The notes under the pieces were generated by a model, which saw only the letters and a list, made by a program, of their open reading frames with translations, did no database searches and was not told the origin of the DNA. Shown here one piece after another: positions 32,355 to 41,843 of a stretch of 49,438 nt of DNA (the first letter of the stretch is position 1; every line of letters starts with the position of its first letter). Location: NCBI GenBank assembly GCA_964486925.1, contig CAZAOY010000016.1, forward strand, positions 1 through 49,438, read 5' to 3'. Source of the DNA: CAZAOY01 sp964486925 (lineage in GTDB: Bacteria; Bacillota; Clostridia; Oscillospirales; Ruminococcaceae). Position numbers and translations under genes: made by a program.

Positions 32355-32957
32355 CTATCTATGGGCACCTGTTAAAAGCTCCTTAAGCTTTCGCAGTGCT
32401 ATCCCTCTGTGGCTTATCCCATCCTTCTCATCGCCGCTCATCGCCGCAAAGCTTTTATCTCCCACCATAAAGATGGGGTCGTATCCAAAGCCGTTATCTC
32501 CATCGAATCCCTCGCCGATATACCCGCTACACTCCCCGACAAGCTGTTCTACCTTGATATCATTATCGGTAGTACCACCGCTTACAAGGGTGATTGCGCA
32601 TACAAACCTTGCCCCTCGCTTTGACTTTTCTACACCAAAAAGCTTGTCCATTACAAGCTCACAGCGGGCTTTGTCGGTTAAATGCTCCCCGCCGTACCGT
32701 GCGGAGTATACCCCGGGATCTCCGCCTAGAAAGTCTACACATAGTCCCGAGTCATCCGCTATAGTGCTAATCCCCGCCGCTTTGTAAACCTCCATTGCCT
32801 TCTTCTTAGAGTTACCTAAAAAGCTGTCCTGATCCTCTACTACATCGATAGTAAGGTTAACATCGCTAAGGGAGAGTATATTTATATCTGTACCCAAAAA
32901 GATACGTCTAAATTCCTCTAATTTATGTTTATTGTTAGTCGCTAGCAGTATATCCAT
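32355..32957 (-). CDS. rdgB: RdgB/HAM1 family XTP/dITP pyrophosphatase
   Basis: This 200-aa house-cleaning enzyme hydrolyses XTP, ITP and dITP to monophosphates and so keeps non-canonical purines out of nucleic acids. It shows L-A-T-N-N-K-H-K-L-E-E-F at the start, A-D-D-S-G-L, G-V-Y-S-A-R-Y, G-F-G-Y-D-P-I-F and S-H-R near the end. The ATG at 32957 follows the ftsY stop by 1 bp; a TTG at 32966 is a less likely start. Coupling with ftsY is expected. Confidence 0.95.
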   Translation of the reverse strand: MDILLATNNKHKLEEFRRIFLGTDINILSLSDVNLTIDVVEDQDSFLGNSKKKAMEVYKAAGISTIADDSGLCVDFLGGDPGVYSARYGGEHLTDKARCELVMDKLFGVEKSKRGARFVCAITLVSGGTTDNDIKVEQLVGECSGYIGEGFDGDNGFGYDPIFMVGDKSFAAMSGDEKDGISHRGIALRKLKELLTGAHR

Positions 32958-32958
32958 C

Positions 32959-33879
32959 CTATTCAAACAAGGCGTTTACAAAGTCAGCCGCACTAAACGG
33001 TTGTAAATCGTCCTTTTGCTCCCCAATCCCTATATATTTTACCGGTAACCCTACCTCATTCTTAATGGCGATTACCACCCCGCCTTTAGCCGTGCCGTCA
33101 AGCTTTGTCAGCACTATCCCTGTTATATCAGCGGTTTCCTTAAACAGCTTTGCTTGTGATACACCGTTTTGACCGGTGGTCGCGTCCAGCACAAGCAGTG
33201 TTTCCACCTTGTTGCCGTCCTCCTCTGTAATACCCATCTCTTTGTTAATTACACGGGTTATCTTTGACAGCTCGTCCATAAGGTGCTTTTTATTATGAAG
33301 CCTACCCGCCGTGTCGATTATTACAACATCAGCATTACGGGATCTGCCAGCTACGATAGCGTCATGTACCACCGCCGCCGGGTCTGCGCCCTGCGAATGC
33401 TTTACTATAGCCACCCCCGCACGATCTGCCCATACCTCAAGCTGTTCTATAGCCGCCGCCCTAAAGGTATCTGCCGCCCCGATAACCACCTTTTTACCCT
33501 GCTGTGCAAGGTTATACGCAAGCTTTCCTATGGTAGTGGTCTTACCCACCCCATTTACCCCGATTACTAAGATAACGGTAGGCTTACTGCTAAAGTCAAT
33601 CGGCTGATCCTCTCCTAGCACATCCTTTATAACCTCTTTTAGCATGGTCTTGATATACTTTGTATCTGTAACACCAATCTTTTTAACCCTCGCCCGCAGT
33701 TCCTCACAGATACTGGTAGCAGTGGAAACACCAATATCCGACATTATTAGCGATTCTTCAAGGTCCTCAAAAAAATCCTCGTCAATCTTGGTAAAGCTGT
33801 TTATTACAAGCTCCACCTTCTCAATCATGGCATTCTTTGTATTTTGAAGTCCCTTCTTTATCTTATCAAAAATACCCAT
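32959..33879 (-). CDS. ftsY: Signal recognition particle receptor FtsY
   Basis: This 306-aa SRP GTPase docks ribosome-nascent-chain complexes at the membrane. The N domain (helical, 1-90) is followed by the G domain with G-V-N-G-V-G-K-T-T-T (P-loop near residue 110), D-T-F-R-A-A-A, D-T-A-G-R and T-K-L-D-G-T-A-K-G-G. The acidic A domain is nearly absent, as in many Firmicutes. The start at 33879 is set by AGGAG 6 nt upstream; a longer frame to 33903 lacks a site. It follows smc directly. Confidence 0.97.
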   Translation of the reverse strand: MGIFDKIKKGLQNTKNAMIEKVELVINSFTKIDEDFFEDLEESLIMSDIGVSTATSICEELRARVKKIGVTDTKYIKTMLKEVIKDVLGEDQPIDFSSKPTVILVIGVNGVGKTTTIGKLAYNLAQQGKKVVIGAADTFRAAAIEQLEVWADRAGVAIVKHSQGADPAAVVHDAIVAGRSRNADVVIIDTAGRLHNKKHLMDELSKITRVINKEMGITEEDGNKVETLLVLDATTGQNGVSQAKLFKETADITGIVLTKLDGTAKGGVVIAIKNEVGLPVKYIGIGEQKDDLQPFSAADFVNALFE

Positions 33880-33902
33880 CTTACTCTCCTGTTGTATCTT
33901 CA

Positions 33903-36900
33903 TTAATTGTGGTCTAGCTTTAATATCTTTGACACACCCTCATTCTGCATAGTAACACCGTACATAGTGTCCGCCTCCTCCATCGTCCCCCGTCTGTGGG
34001 TGATTAGGATAAACTGGGTGTTTGCGCTAAGCAGTTTAAGGTATCTTGCATACTTTGAAACGTTAACCTCATCCAGCGCCGCCTCGATCTCGTCAAGCAC
34101 ACAAAATGGTGAAGGTTTAACCGTAAGTAGCGCAAAGTAGATTGCTATTGCGATAAACGCCTGCTCCCCACCCGATAGCAGAGAAAGGCTCTTAACAATC
34201 TTTCCAGGCGGTGACACATAGATATCAATCCCGCTTTCCAGCACATTATCGGGGTCTGTTAGCGTTAGTGAGGCGGTACCTCCGCCAAAAAGCTCCGCAA
34301 AGATTCGCTTAAAGTTATTGTTAATATCCCTAAAGGTATCGCTAAAGTCACGCTCCATCCTGTCGGTAAGTTCTTGTATTATCTTCTCAAGCTCTTTTGT
34401 GGAGTTTGTAACATCCTTTAACTGCTTATTTAAAAAGTCGTAACGCTCCTTAACCTCCTCATATTCGACAATAGCCGCAACATTGACCTGCCCTAAAGCT
34501 TTAATCTGTTGCCTTAAAGCGCTAATGCGAATCTTTGCCGTAGCTACATCCAACCTAGAAAAGTCCATAGCAAACGCCTCTGAACGTGTTAGCTGATACT
34601 CATCCCACAGCTTTGCAATACAGATATCCACCTCTTTTGAAAGCGAGATTACCTGCTCCTCGATACGTGAGATCTGGGACACAAGTCCCTCCTTTAGCAT
34701 GGATTGTTCCTTCTCGTCGGCACGTAGCTTCGTGGTACTCTGCTCTAGCTCCTGACGCTTTACAATAGCCTGCTGTCGTCTGTCATCAAGATCTTTAACC
34801 GCTTGCTTTGTCTGCTCTATTATTACCTTGTTCTGCTCTACCGATACCTTTAGGCTATCTATCCTTTGGATTACCGTTAAAAGCTCTCCCTCTAAAGTTT
34901 GGGTCTTTAACTTAATCTCCTCGCTCGAACGATTTAGATCCTCAATCGCCTTTAGTGCCACCGATAGATCCTTCTCACACTCGCTCTTTGCTACCGTTTT
35001 AGCGGTAATCTCGCTTACAAGCTCGCCTGCCTGCTTTGATACAGATAGAGATAGCTGTGCTCTTTGTTCCTTCTCACCTTGGCTGTCCTGTAGCTTTTTG
35101 CTACAGCGAATCTCATCAGCCCTAAGCTCCTCAATCTCTGGTTCTATAGCTAGAAGCTCGGCTTTTGCCGCTTCCCGTTCCTCTTTACTTCGTCTAACCA
35201 CCTCGTTAGCGTTATCCACCGCAAGCTCTAGACGGTGGTACTCGGAGGTAAAGTTTACAAGGTCGTTATTGCAGATTACCTTAAGGTCGTTCTGCTTTTG
35301 AATCTCATCCTCTATCTCGATAATAGCCTGCTTACTGCTGTTTACCACCGTTTTAAGTTCGGTAAGCTTTTGCTGTAGCTGTGCAATCTCGGTGGTGTAG
35401 CGTTCTATCGTTACTAGACGGCTTAGCGGGGCAAATCCCCTGTCCTGCGAACCACCTGTAAAGGTACCGCCCGCATTTATAACCTGTCCGTCTAACGTTA
35501 CTATCCTAAATTTATACTGGTATCGCTTTGCAATCAGTGTACCATTATCGAGGTTATCTACTATTACAATCCTTCCTAATAGAAAGTCAATTATATTTTG
35601 ATACCGCTTATCAAAGGTAACAAGGTCGCTCCCGATACCGATAAACCCTGTCTGGTTCGGTAATTCTTTATCGTAGTATCTGCTCCCTTTAACCGAGGTT
35701 AGTGGCATAAAGGTAGCGCGTCCTAGCTTATTTTTTGCAAGGTAACTAATAGCCTGCTTTGCCGCAAATTCATCCGCTACTACCACATTCTGCATACCGT
35801 ATCCAACTGCGGTTTCAATCGCTACTGCATGCTCCGCCTTAACCGATACAAGCTGTGAAACCGTACCGATAATCCCGCTAAGCGCTTTGGTTTTATCCGC
35901 CTTTATTACCTCTTTAACCGTCTTTGAAAACCCCTCTAGGCTGTCGTTCATATCCGACAGCATACGAAGTCGGTTAGACTTTTCCTTGATAGACAGGTAT
36001 GTATTAGAAAGCTCCTCCGACCGCTCCTTAGCGTAGCTAACCCGCTTGTCCTTCTTAACGTTAAACCCTAGGATAACGTTATCGATGGATAATAGCTTCT
36101 CCTTAACCATCATAACCGCCTCATTAGCGTCCTCTTTATCCTTTGAGAGCATTGCCGCCGACTGCTCGTTTGCCGCAATAGACTGCCCTATGGACTGCAC
36201 TACCTCTGCTAACTGCTCGGACTTTTGGGTCTTAGCGGTAATCATATACTGAATCTGGGAGAGTGTAACCTTGTATTCGTTAATCTTTCTGTCTAACTCA
36301 ATGCTGTCTAGCTCGGTTTGGGATATGCTCTGGCTTAGGTTGTCCTGCTGTGAGATTAACTCGGTTAGCTGCTGCTCGAGCAAGATTCCCTTCTGCTTTA
36401 GCTGTTCTATCTCTGATTCCCTTGACGCTAAGGTGTTTGTAAAACCTTCACCTTGTAGCTTTAGGGAAACGATACTCTCTTTGATACCCTGTGCATTCTT
36501 GGTTTCATGCAGTATGTTATTTTCGGCTACCGCAATGTCGGAGAGTAGCTGTGCATTCTCTGCGGATAACCGCTCCTTCTCTTGGTCGTAGTTGTAGATA
36601 TCCACCTGTAGCTTTTGCATGGTGTCGTAGGTCTTTGTTATCTGTTCCTCTAGAGCGTTTGCCTTTTGTGCATAGTCGTCGTACTCCGATTTAACCTCGC
36701 TTAGTTTTGCTTTGGAAGATAAAACCCGTTCATTGGTGGTTTTTATTAGGTCTACGCTTATAAAAACGTCGAGATCCTTATGCTCGTTTGAAAGCTTTGT
36801 AAACTCAATTGCCTTTTCCGACTGCTCCTTTAGCGGCTCTAACCTTACCTCTAGTTCTCCCAGAATATCGGTAAGCCTTACCATATTTTCTGCGGCATTC

Positions 36901-37445
36901 TTTAGATCCTTTAGCGCTTCCTCCTTGCGGTAGCGGTATTTGGTGATACCCGCCGCAGTTTCAAAAAACTCCCTGCGGTCACCGCTTTTAGAGCTTATGA
37001 TGTCCGCAATCTTACCCTGCCCGACAACTGCAAACCCTTCCTTACCTACCCCTGAATCCATCAGCAGTTCATTTATATCACGAAGCCTCATCTGCTTTTC
37101 ATTGATGTAGTATTCGCTGTCACCGCTACGGTAATACTTTCGCTTAATCGATACCGTATCAGCGTCTACCGCAAACTGCCTATCAGCATTATCAAAGTTT
37201 AACACCACCGTCGCACTGCCCGAAGCACCGCGACTCTGTGTCCCCGAGAAGATAACATCCTCCATCTTCGCTCCACGAAGGCTTTTAGTGGACTGCTCCC
37301 CTAGCACCCAACGTATAGCGTCGCTAATGTTACTCTTGCCCGACCCGTTAGGCCCTACTACAGCAGTAAGACCCTTGTTAAACTCGATAACCGTTTTGTC
37401 AGGAAACGATTTAAACCCACTTAACTCCAATGATTTTAGTTGCAT
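33903..37445 (-). CDS. smc: Chromosome segregation protein SMC
   Basis: This 1180-aa condensin ATPase has Walker A G-P-N-G-S-G-K-S-N near residue 32 and long coiled coils (about 170-500 and 675-1010) around a hinge (about 510-660, G-F-I-G-I-G-S-D-L and G-G-T-F-T-G-G-S). At the C terminus are L-S-L-L-S-G-G-E-Q-A and V-L-D-E-I-E-A-A-L-D-E. It works with ScpA and ScpB, which are not encoded here. Length is normal. It sits in the conserved rnc-radical SAM-smc-ftsY order. Confidence 0.98.
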   Translation of the reverse strand: MQLKSLELSGFKSFPDKTVIEFNKGLTAVVGPNGSGKSNISDAIRWVLGEQSTKSLRGAKMEDVIFSGTQSRGASGSATVVLNFDNADRQFAVDADTVSIKRKYYRSGDSEYYINEKQMRLRDINELLMDSGVGKEGFAVVGQGKIADIISSKSGDRREFFETAAGITKYRYRKEEALKDLKNAAENMVRLTDILGELEVRLEPLKEQSEKAIEFTKLSNEHKDLDVFISVDLIKTTNERVLSSKAKLSEVKSEYDDYAQKANALEEQITKTYDTMQKLQVDIYNYDQEKERLSAENAQLLSDIAVAENNILHETKNAQGIKESIVSLKLQGEGFTNTLASRESEIEQLKQKGILLEQQLTELISQQDNLSQSISQTELDSIELDRKINEYKVTLSQIQYMITAKTQKSEQLAEVVQSIGQSIAANEQSAAMLSKDKEDANEAVMMVKEKLLSIDNVILGFNVKKDKRVSYAKERSEELSNTYLSIKEKSNRLRMLSDMNDSLEGFSKTVKEVIKADKTKALSGIIGTVSQLVSVKAEHAVAIETAVGYGMQNVVVADEFAAKQAISYLAKNKLGRATFMPLTSVKGSRYYDKELPNQTGFIGIGSDLVTFDKRYQNIIDFLLGRIVIVDNLDNGTLIAKRYQYKFRIVTLDGQVINAGGTFTGGSQDRGFAPLSRLVTIERYTTEIAQLQQKLTELKTVVNSSKQAIIEIEDEIQKQNDLKVICNNDLVNFTSEYHRLELAVDNANEVVRRSKEEREAAKAELLAIEPEIEELRADEIRCSKKLQDSQGEKEQRAQLSLSVSKQAGELVSEITAKTVAKSECEKDLSVALKAIEDLNRSSEEIKLKTQTLEGELLTVIQRIDSLKVSVEQNKVIIEQTKQAVKDLDDRRQQAIVKRQELEQSTTKLRADEKEQSMLKEGLVSQISRIEEQVISLSKEVDICIAKLWDEYQLTRSEAFAMDFSRLDVATAKIRISALRQQIKALGQVNVAAIVEYEEVKERYDFLNKQLKDVTNSTKELEKIIQELTDRMERDFSDTFRDINNNFKRIFAELFGGGTASLTLTDPDNVLESGIDIYVSPPGKIVKSLSLLSGGEQAFIAIAIYFALLTVKPSPFCVLDEIEAALDEVNVSKYARYLKLLSANTQFILITHRRGTMEEADTMYGVTMQNEGVSKILKLDHN

Positions 37446-37534
37446 TAAGCCGCCCCCTTCCTAATTAATCACTCTATAGTACAACTATGGATAATACAAA
37501 TAACCACCCAATATCTGTAGCAGGGTAAATATCC

Positions 37535-38596
37535 CTAGTCCTTACAAACCCTTATCACAAAGTCCGACAAGGTGTTATCCGTTCTTACCGTTAGTCGGTA
37601 ACCTAGCTTATAAAGCTTATTAAAGTTAACCCGCTTTTGCCCTACCGCCTTGGATACCGCTTTGCCGTTTACATAGACGGTGTAGCTTCCCTTAGGTAAC
37701 GGGGCGTGCTCTATACACCCTAGCTGTAGCTTTCGCATTATGAGATTTAGGTAGATTCTACCCTCACAAAGTTCTCTAAATGCGGGATGGTATATCCCGC
37801 CTACCATCTGACTTTCTACCTCGGTGCTTGCGTGCAGTCCCACCTTTATAATACGTATGCCAGCTTTGATAAACCGCTCCATAATATCCGCTGTATACTC
37901 TATCGCTGTATCTAGGTCGAGGGGGATATATTCACCTTGTTCATACAGGTAACAAAGCTTAGTACCCTTAAGTATTACCGCAGGATAGATTCGCGCAGTA
38001 TCGGGGTTTAGCTTTATTATGGTATCTGCCGTAAAATATAGGCTTTCTTTTGTATCTCCATATAATCCTACCATCATCTGAAGCCCCAAAGAAAACTTAT
38101 ATTTTTTGATAAATGATACGGCATTGTAGACGTCTTGTAGGGTATGTCCACGGTCATTTAACGCTAGCACCCTATCATCAAGTGACTGCACCCCGAGCTC
38201 GATAGCGGTAACGTTGTAGCTTTGAAGTATCTGCAAAACCTCGTCGTCGATACAGTCCGGGCGGGTGGAGATACGTATACCCTGTAGCTTAAACCGCTTT
38301 ACATACCCGCTTGCAACCTCTAGTAGAGATAACATATATCCCCTGTCAATAGCGGTAAAGCTTCCGCCAAAGAATGCAATCTGGGTATTCTCTCTATCCT
38401 TAAGGTCAACCACCGCCGCAGATAACAGATCATCCACCTGCTCTACAGTTGGGGGGAGTGCACTGCCCGATATAGTATTTTGGTTACAAAAGCTACACCG
38501 ATTAGGGCAACCGCTATGTGGGATAAAGATAGCTATGTTGCTGTGCTTTACGCTGTCCTTTAGCTTGCCTGCAAACGACAGACTGTCGTTAAGCAT
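37535..38596 (-). CDS. Radical SAM protein (Elp3-like, rnc-smc neighbour)
   Basis: This 353-aa radical SAM enzyme has the cluster motif G-C-P-N-R-C-S-F-C-N-Q near residue 36, F-F-G-G-S-F-T, I-E-L-G-V-Q-S-L and an M-M-V-G-L-Y-G-D block, as in the Elp3/YtqA-type group. It lacks an acetyltransferase domain. Genes of this type sit between rnc and smc in many Clostridia; the substrate is unknown, possibly a tRNA. The ATG at 38596 overlaps the rnc stop, with GGGG 7 nt upstream, so the two are coupled. Confidence 0.88.
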   Translation of the reverse strand: MLNDSLSFAGKLKDSVKHSNIAIFIPHSGCPNRCSFCNQNTISGSALPPTVEQVDDLLSAAVVDLKDRENTQIAFFGGSFTAIDRGYMLSLLEVASGYVKRFKLQGIRISTRPDCIDDEVLQILQSYNVTAIELGVQSLDDRVLALNDRGHTLQDVYNAVSFIKKYKFSLGLQMMVGLYGDTKESLYFTADTIIKLNPDTARIYPAVILKGTKLCYLYEQGEYIPLDLDTAIEYTADIMERFIKAGIRIIKVGLHASTEVESQMVGGIYHPAFRELCEGRIYLNLIMRKLQLGCIEHAPLPKGSYTVYVNGKAVSKAVGQKRVNFNKLYKLGYRLTVRTDNTLSDFVIRVCKD

Positions 38597-39284
38597 AGCT
38601 ATACCCCATAAGTGAAAGCGCTTCCTTTGCCGCATTCTGCTCGGCTAATTTCTTGCTCTTACCTGTGCCTGTTCCTATAACGTTGCTGTTAAGGTGCACC
38701 TCTACCGAGAAGAATTTATTATGGTCAGGGCCTGATTCGCTTACAAGCACATACTCAATCTTTTCTTCCTTGTTCTTTTGGATAATCTCCTGCAAAGCTG
38801 TCTTATAGTCGGAGTTTTTACTGCTTACCTGCGATTTTAGGTTTGTCGGGATAAACCCTATTACAAAGGTCTTTGCCGCATCAAATCCGCCATCTAGGTA
38901 GATTGCCGCTAGCAGTGCCTCGAAGGCGTCCGCTAATATGGATGGCCTTTCCCTTCCCCCTGTCATCTCCTCACCCTTGCCAAGATAGAGTATATCTCCA
39001 AGCCCTATCTTCTTCGCAAACTCAAATAGGCTGTTTTCACATACCAGTGAGGCTCTAAGCTTAGTAAGCTCCCCCTCGGGCATAGATTTGTTTGCGGTGA
39101 AGATATACTCCGCAACGATAATCGAGAGAACCGAATCCCCTAAAAACTCCAGTCGTTCGTTGTTCTTACCATGCTTCTTCCCCTCATTTGCAAAGGATGA
39201 ATGGGTCAGCGCTTCTGTAAGCAAAGATTTCTTCTTAAAGGTGTATCCTATACGTTGTTCAAAATCATTAATCTTTATCTGCAT
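38589..39284 (-). CDS. rnc: Ribonuclease III
   Basis: This 231-aa double-stranded-RNA endonuclease processes rRNA and mRNA. The catalytic domain shows N-E-R-L-E-F-L-G-D-S-V-L (near 42-53) and D-A-F-E-A-L-L-A-A-I-Y-L-D-G-G with the second catalytic Glu. The dsRNA-binding domain (about 155-228) has D-Y-K-T-A-L-Q-E and K-K-L-A-E-Q-N-A-A-K-E-A-L. plsX is 48 bp upstream; the acpP gene that often sits between them is absent. Confidence 0.97.
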   Translation of the reverse strand: MQIKINDFEQRIGYTFKKKSLLTEALTHSSFANEGKKHGKNNERLEFLGDSVLSIIVAEYIFTANKSMPEGELTKLRASLVCENSLFEFAKKIGLGDILYLGKGEEMTGGRERPSILADAFEALLAAIYLDGGFDAAKTFVIGFIPTNLKSQVSSKNSDYKTALQEIIQKNKEEKIEYVLVSESGPDHNKFFSVEVHLNSNVIGTGTGKSKKLAEQNAAKEALSLMGYSYA

Positions 39285-39332
39285 TCTACTCCCTAACCCC
39301 CTTTATCTGTTAGCATATAGGCTTTATCTAGA

Positions 39333-40316
39333 CTACATGCTAGCGTTTGCAATCCTCTCTACAACACCTGTTTCTACCGCTTTTTTAGCCTGCTTTATAG
39401 CATTTTTAAACGCTCTTGCGTCGGAAGAACCATGTGCCTTAATTACCGTCTTGGTAGCACCAATAAGCATTGCACCGCCATATTCCTTGTAATCCATATT
39501 CTTTCTAAAATCCTTAATAGAACCCATTACCATCACCGCCGCTAGCTTTGAGATAAAGCTACCAAGAAATATCTTTTTAAGCGCCCCCTCAAAAAACTTA
39601 GCCATACCCTCGGTAAGCTTTAACACTACATTCCCTGTAAACCCGTCACATACCACTACATCAGCCTGTCCGAGCGGTATGTAGCGTGGTTCTATGTTGC
39701 CCACAAAGTTTAGATTAGATTCCTTTAACAGCTTATAAGCGTCTATCTGTAGCTGTGTCCCCTTAGTTTCTTCCGCACCGTTGTTCACAAGCGCTACTCG
39801 AGGAGTCTTTACCCCCATAACCTTCTCCATATATACACAACCCATAACCCCAAACTGTAGTAACATCTCAGGGCGACACTCCGCATTAGCGCCAAGATCG
39901 ATAAGCAGATAGTTTCCGCCCTCACACGGAATAACGGTAGCAAGCGCTACCCGCTTAATCCCCTTAATCCGTTTAACGATAAAGGTTGTGCCAAACGCAA
40001 ACGCACCGGTAGATCCCGCACTAACTACAGCGTCCGCCTTACCCTGCGCTACAAGCTCAAGGGACTTTGTCATAGAGCTTTCCTTGTACTCCTTAAGTAT
40101 CTTTTCTGCATCCTCCTCAACCGGGATAACCAAAGGGGCATGCACAATCTCCATAGCCGATATGTCGATATTATTCTCTTTTGCTACCTCTTTAATCTTC
40201 TGCTCATCCCCTGTGAGGGTGATGTCAACATTAAGCTCCTTCATGGCATCATACGCACCTTGGATTATCGCTAGGGGTGCGTTATCTCCGCCAAATGCGT
40301 CTACTGCGATCCTCAT
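39333..40316 (-). CDS. plsX: Phosphate acyltransferase PlsX
   Basis: This 327-aa enzyme makes acyl-phosphate from acyl-ACP at the start of phospholipid synthesis, with PlsY as partner. It shows R-I-A-V-D-A-F-G-G-D-N-A-P at the start, V-S-A-G-S-T-G-A, L-I-D-L-G-A-N, N-N-G-A-E-E-T-K-G and V-C-D-G-F-T-G-N-V-V-L-K. Length is normal. No fapR or fab genes are adjacent. Confidence 0.96.
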   Translation of the reverse strand: MRIAVDAFGGDNAPLAIIQGAYDAMKELNVDITLTGDEQKIKEVAKENNIDISAMEIVHAPLVIPVEEDAEKILKEYKESSMTKSLELVAQGKADAVVSAGSTGAFAFGTTFIVKRIKGIKRVALATVIPCEGGNYLLIDLGANAECRPEMLLQFGVMGCVYMEKVMGVKTPRVALVNNGAEETKGTQLQIDAYKLLKESNLNFVGNIEPRYIPLGQADVVVCDGFTGNVVLKLTEGMAKFFEGALKKIFLGSFISKLAAVMVMGSIKDFRKNMDYKEYGGAMLIGATKTVIKAHGSSDARAFKNAIKQAKKAVETGVVERIANASM

Positions 40317-40343
40317 AATAAGCTCCCTTTCCCCGCCGTATCT

Positions 40344-41762
40344 CTACTCTGGATATCCAACTTCATCTGCGGCGGACGGATGATCTGAAATAAGCGATAC
40401 GTCATCTACAAAGGCGGCTAACCCACGCTCTGCAATAGCTTTGTATCGTAGCTTTTTATCCCTAATCTTTTGGTCTAGCGGGGGGAGTACCCCCATGTTG
40501 CAACCCATTGGCTGAAAGTTTGTCACAGTTTCATCGGTAATATACCCAATTAACGCACCTAACATCGTAAGGTTTGATAACCGTAATGGAATCTCCCCTT
40601 TGAGGGATCTTGCTATATTCGTCCCCACATATATTCCGCTTGCGGCGGATTCGCAGTATCCCTCGACACCAGTAATCTGCCCCGCAAAGTAGACATTAGG
40701 CTGTGCTTTTAGCGCTAGGTCTTTGTTTAGCAGACGTGGACTATCGATAAAGGTGTTTCGGTGCATTACCCCAAAACGCACAAACTCCGCATTCTCTAAC
40801 CCGGGTATCATCGAAAATACCCGCTTTTGCTCGGGGAATCTAAGGTTTGTCTGAAACCCTACAAGGTTGTACATACTGCCCGCCTTGTTCTCCTTACGTA
40901 GCTGTACCACCGCCCATGGACGCCGCCCTGTAGCAGGGTCGGTTAAACCTACCGGCTTTAGCGGTCCGTACCGCATGGTATCCATCCCCCGCTTTGCCAT
41001 AACCTCGATAGGCATACAGCCTTGATAAACCTTGTACTCCTCCTCTAGCGGAAGGTCTTTATCCCCTTTTTCCCATTCCTTTAGCGGAACGGGGGAGGCG
41101 GCTACAAGTGCTTCATAAAAAGCGGTGTACTGCTCCTTGTTCATCGGACAGTTTATATAATCGCCCTCTGCTTCGCTTACCTCGCCGCTCGCGTCCTTGT
41201 TGTACCGAGAGGCGGTAAAGGCAACACTGCGATCAACGGTATCCGCTAGCACGATTGGTGCCGCCGCATCATAAAAGGAGAGGTACTCCGCATTGATTAG
41301 CTTTGCAATACTGCTAGATAAGCTATCGGAGGTTAGCGGTCCGGACGCTATTACATATATCTTATTAGGATTAGTGTAGTCTATCGACTCTACCTCCCCT
41401 TCAATACAGTTTATAAACGGGTGGGCTTTTATCCTGTTTGTTATATAATCGGAGAAATCGGTGCGGTTTACCGCAAGTGCTCCACCCGCCGCTACAGCGG
41501 TATGCTCTGCCGCCTCCATAACCACCGAACCAAGCCTCCTCATCTCCTCCTTTAACATCCCCGCCGCACTGTCTAACCGTGCCGCCTTTAGGGAGTTTGA
41601 GCAGACAAGCTCCGCAAAGCCGTCATAGCTATGTGCCGGCGTTCGCTTTGTCGGCTTCATCTCATGAAGATTCACCCTAAACCCCGCATTAGCTAGGGTA
41701 AAAGCTACCTCACACCCCGCTAACCCCGCACCAATTATCTCTATCTCTTTCTCGTTTGACAT
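40344..41762 (-). CDS. trmFO: Folate-dependent tRNA (uracil-5-)-methyltransferase TrmFO
   Basis: This 472-aa FAD enzyme methylates U54 of tRNA using methylene-tetrahydrofolate. The FAD-binding start is I-I-G-A-G-L-A-G-C-E-V-A, followed by L-H-E-M-K-P and L-V-C-S-N-S-L-K. Further on are P-L-K-P-V-G-L, F-A-G-Q-I-T-G-V-E-G-Y and the C-terminal F-Q-P-M-G-C-N-M-G. The start at 41762 is set by AAGGA 7 nt upstream. It lies next to topA, as is common in Firmicutes. It is somewhat longer than the typical 435-450 aa. Confidence 0.97.
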   Translation of the reverse strand: MSNEKEIEIIGAGLAGCEVAFTLANAGFRVNLHEMKPTKRTPAHSYDGFAELVCSNSLKAARLDSAAGMLKEEMRRLGSVVMEAAEHTAVAAGGALAVNRTDFSDYITNRIKAHPFINCIEGEVESIDYTNPNKIYVIASGPLTSDSLSSSIAKLINAEYLSFYDAAAPIVLADTVDRSVAFTASRYNKDASGEVSEAEGDYINCPMNKEQYTAFYEALVAASPVPLKEWEKGDKDLPLEEEYKVYQGCMPIEVMAKRGMDTMRYGPLKPVGLTDPATGRRPWAVVQLRKENKAGSMYNLVGFQTNLRFPEQKRVFSMIPGLENAEFVRFGVMHRNTFIDSPRLLNKDLALKAQPNVYFAGQITGVEGYCESAASGIYVGTNIARSLKGEIPLRLSNLTMLGALIGYITDETVTNFQPMGCNMGVLPPLDQKIRDKKLRYKAIAERGLAAFVDDVSLISDHPSAADEVGYPE

Positions 41763-41843
41763 TAAATCGTCCTTTATAATTAATTTATCCTTGTCATACA
41801 CCATACACTATCCCCACACATTGAGTATAGCCATACTGCATAA

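Noticed and set aside
34828..35301. Long plus-strand open frames inside smc (also at 36271-36591) and inside other minus-strand genes
   Set aside because: They are low-complexity Ser/Leu/Phe-rich frames opposite a strongly conserved gene and lack ribosome binding sites.
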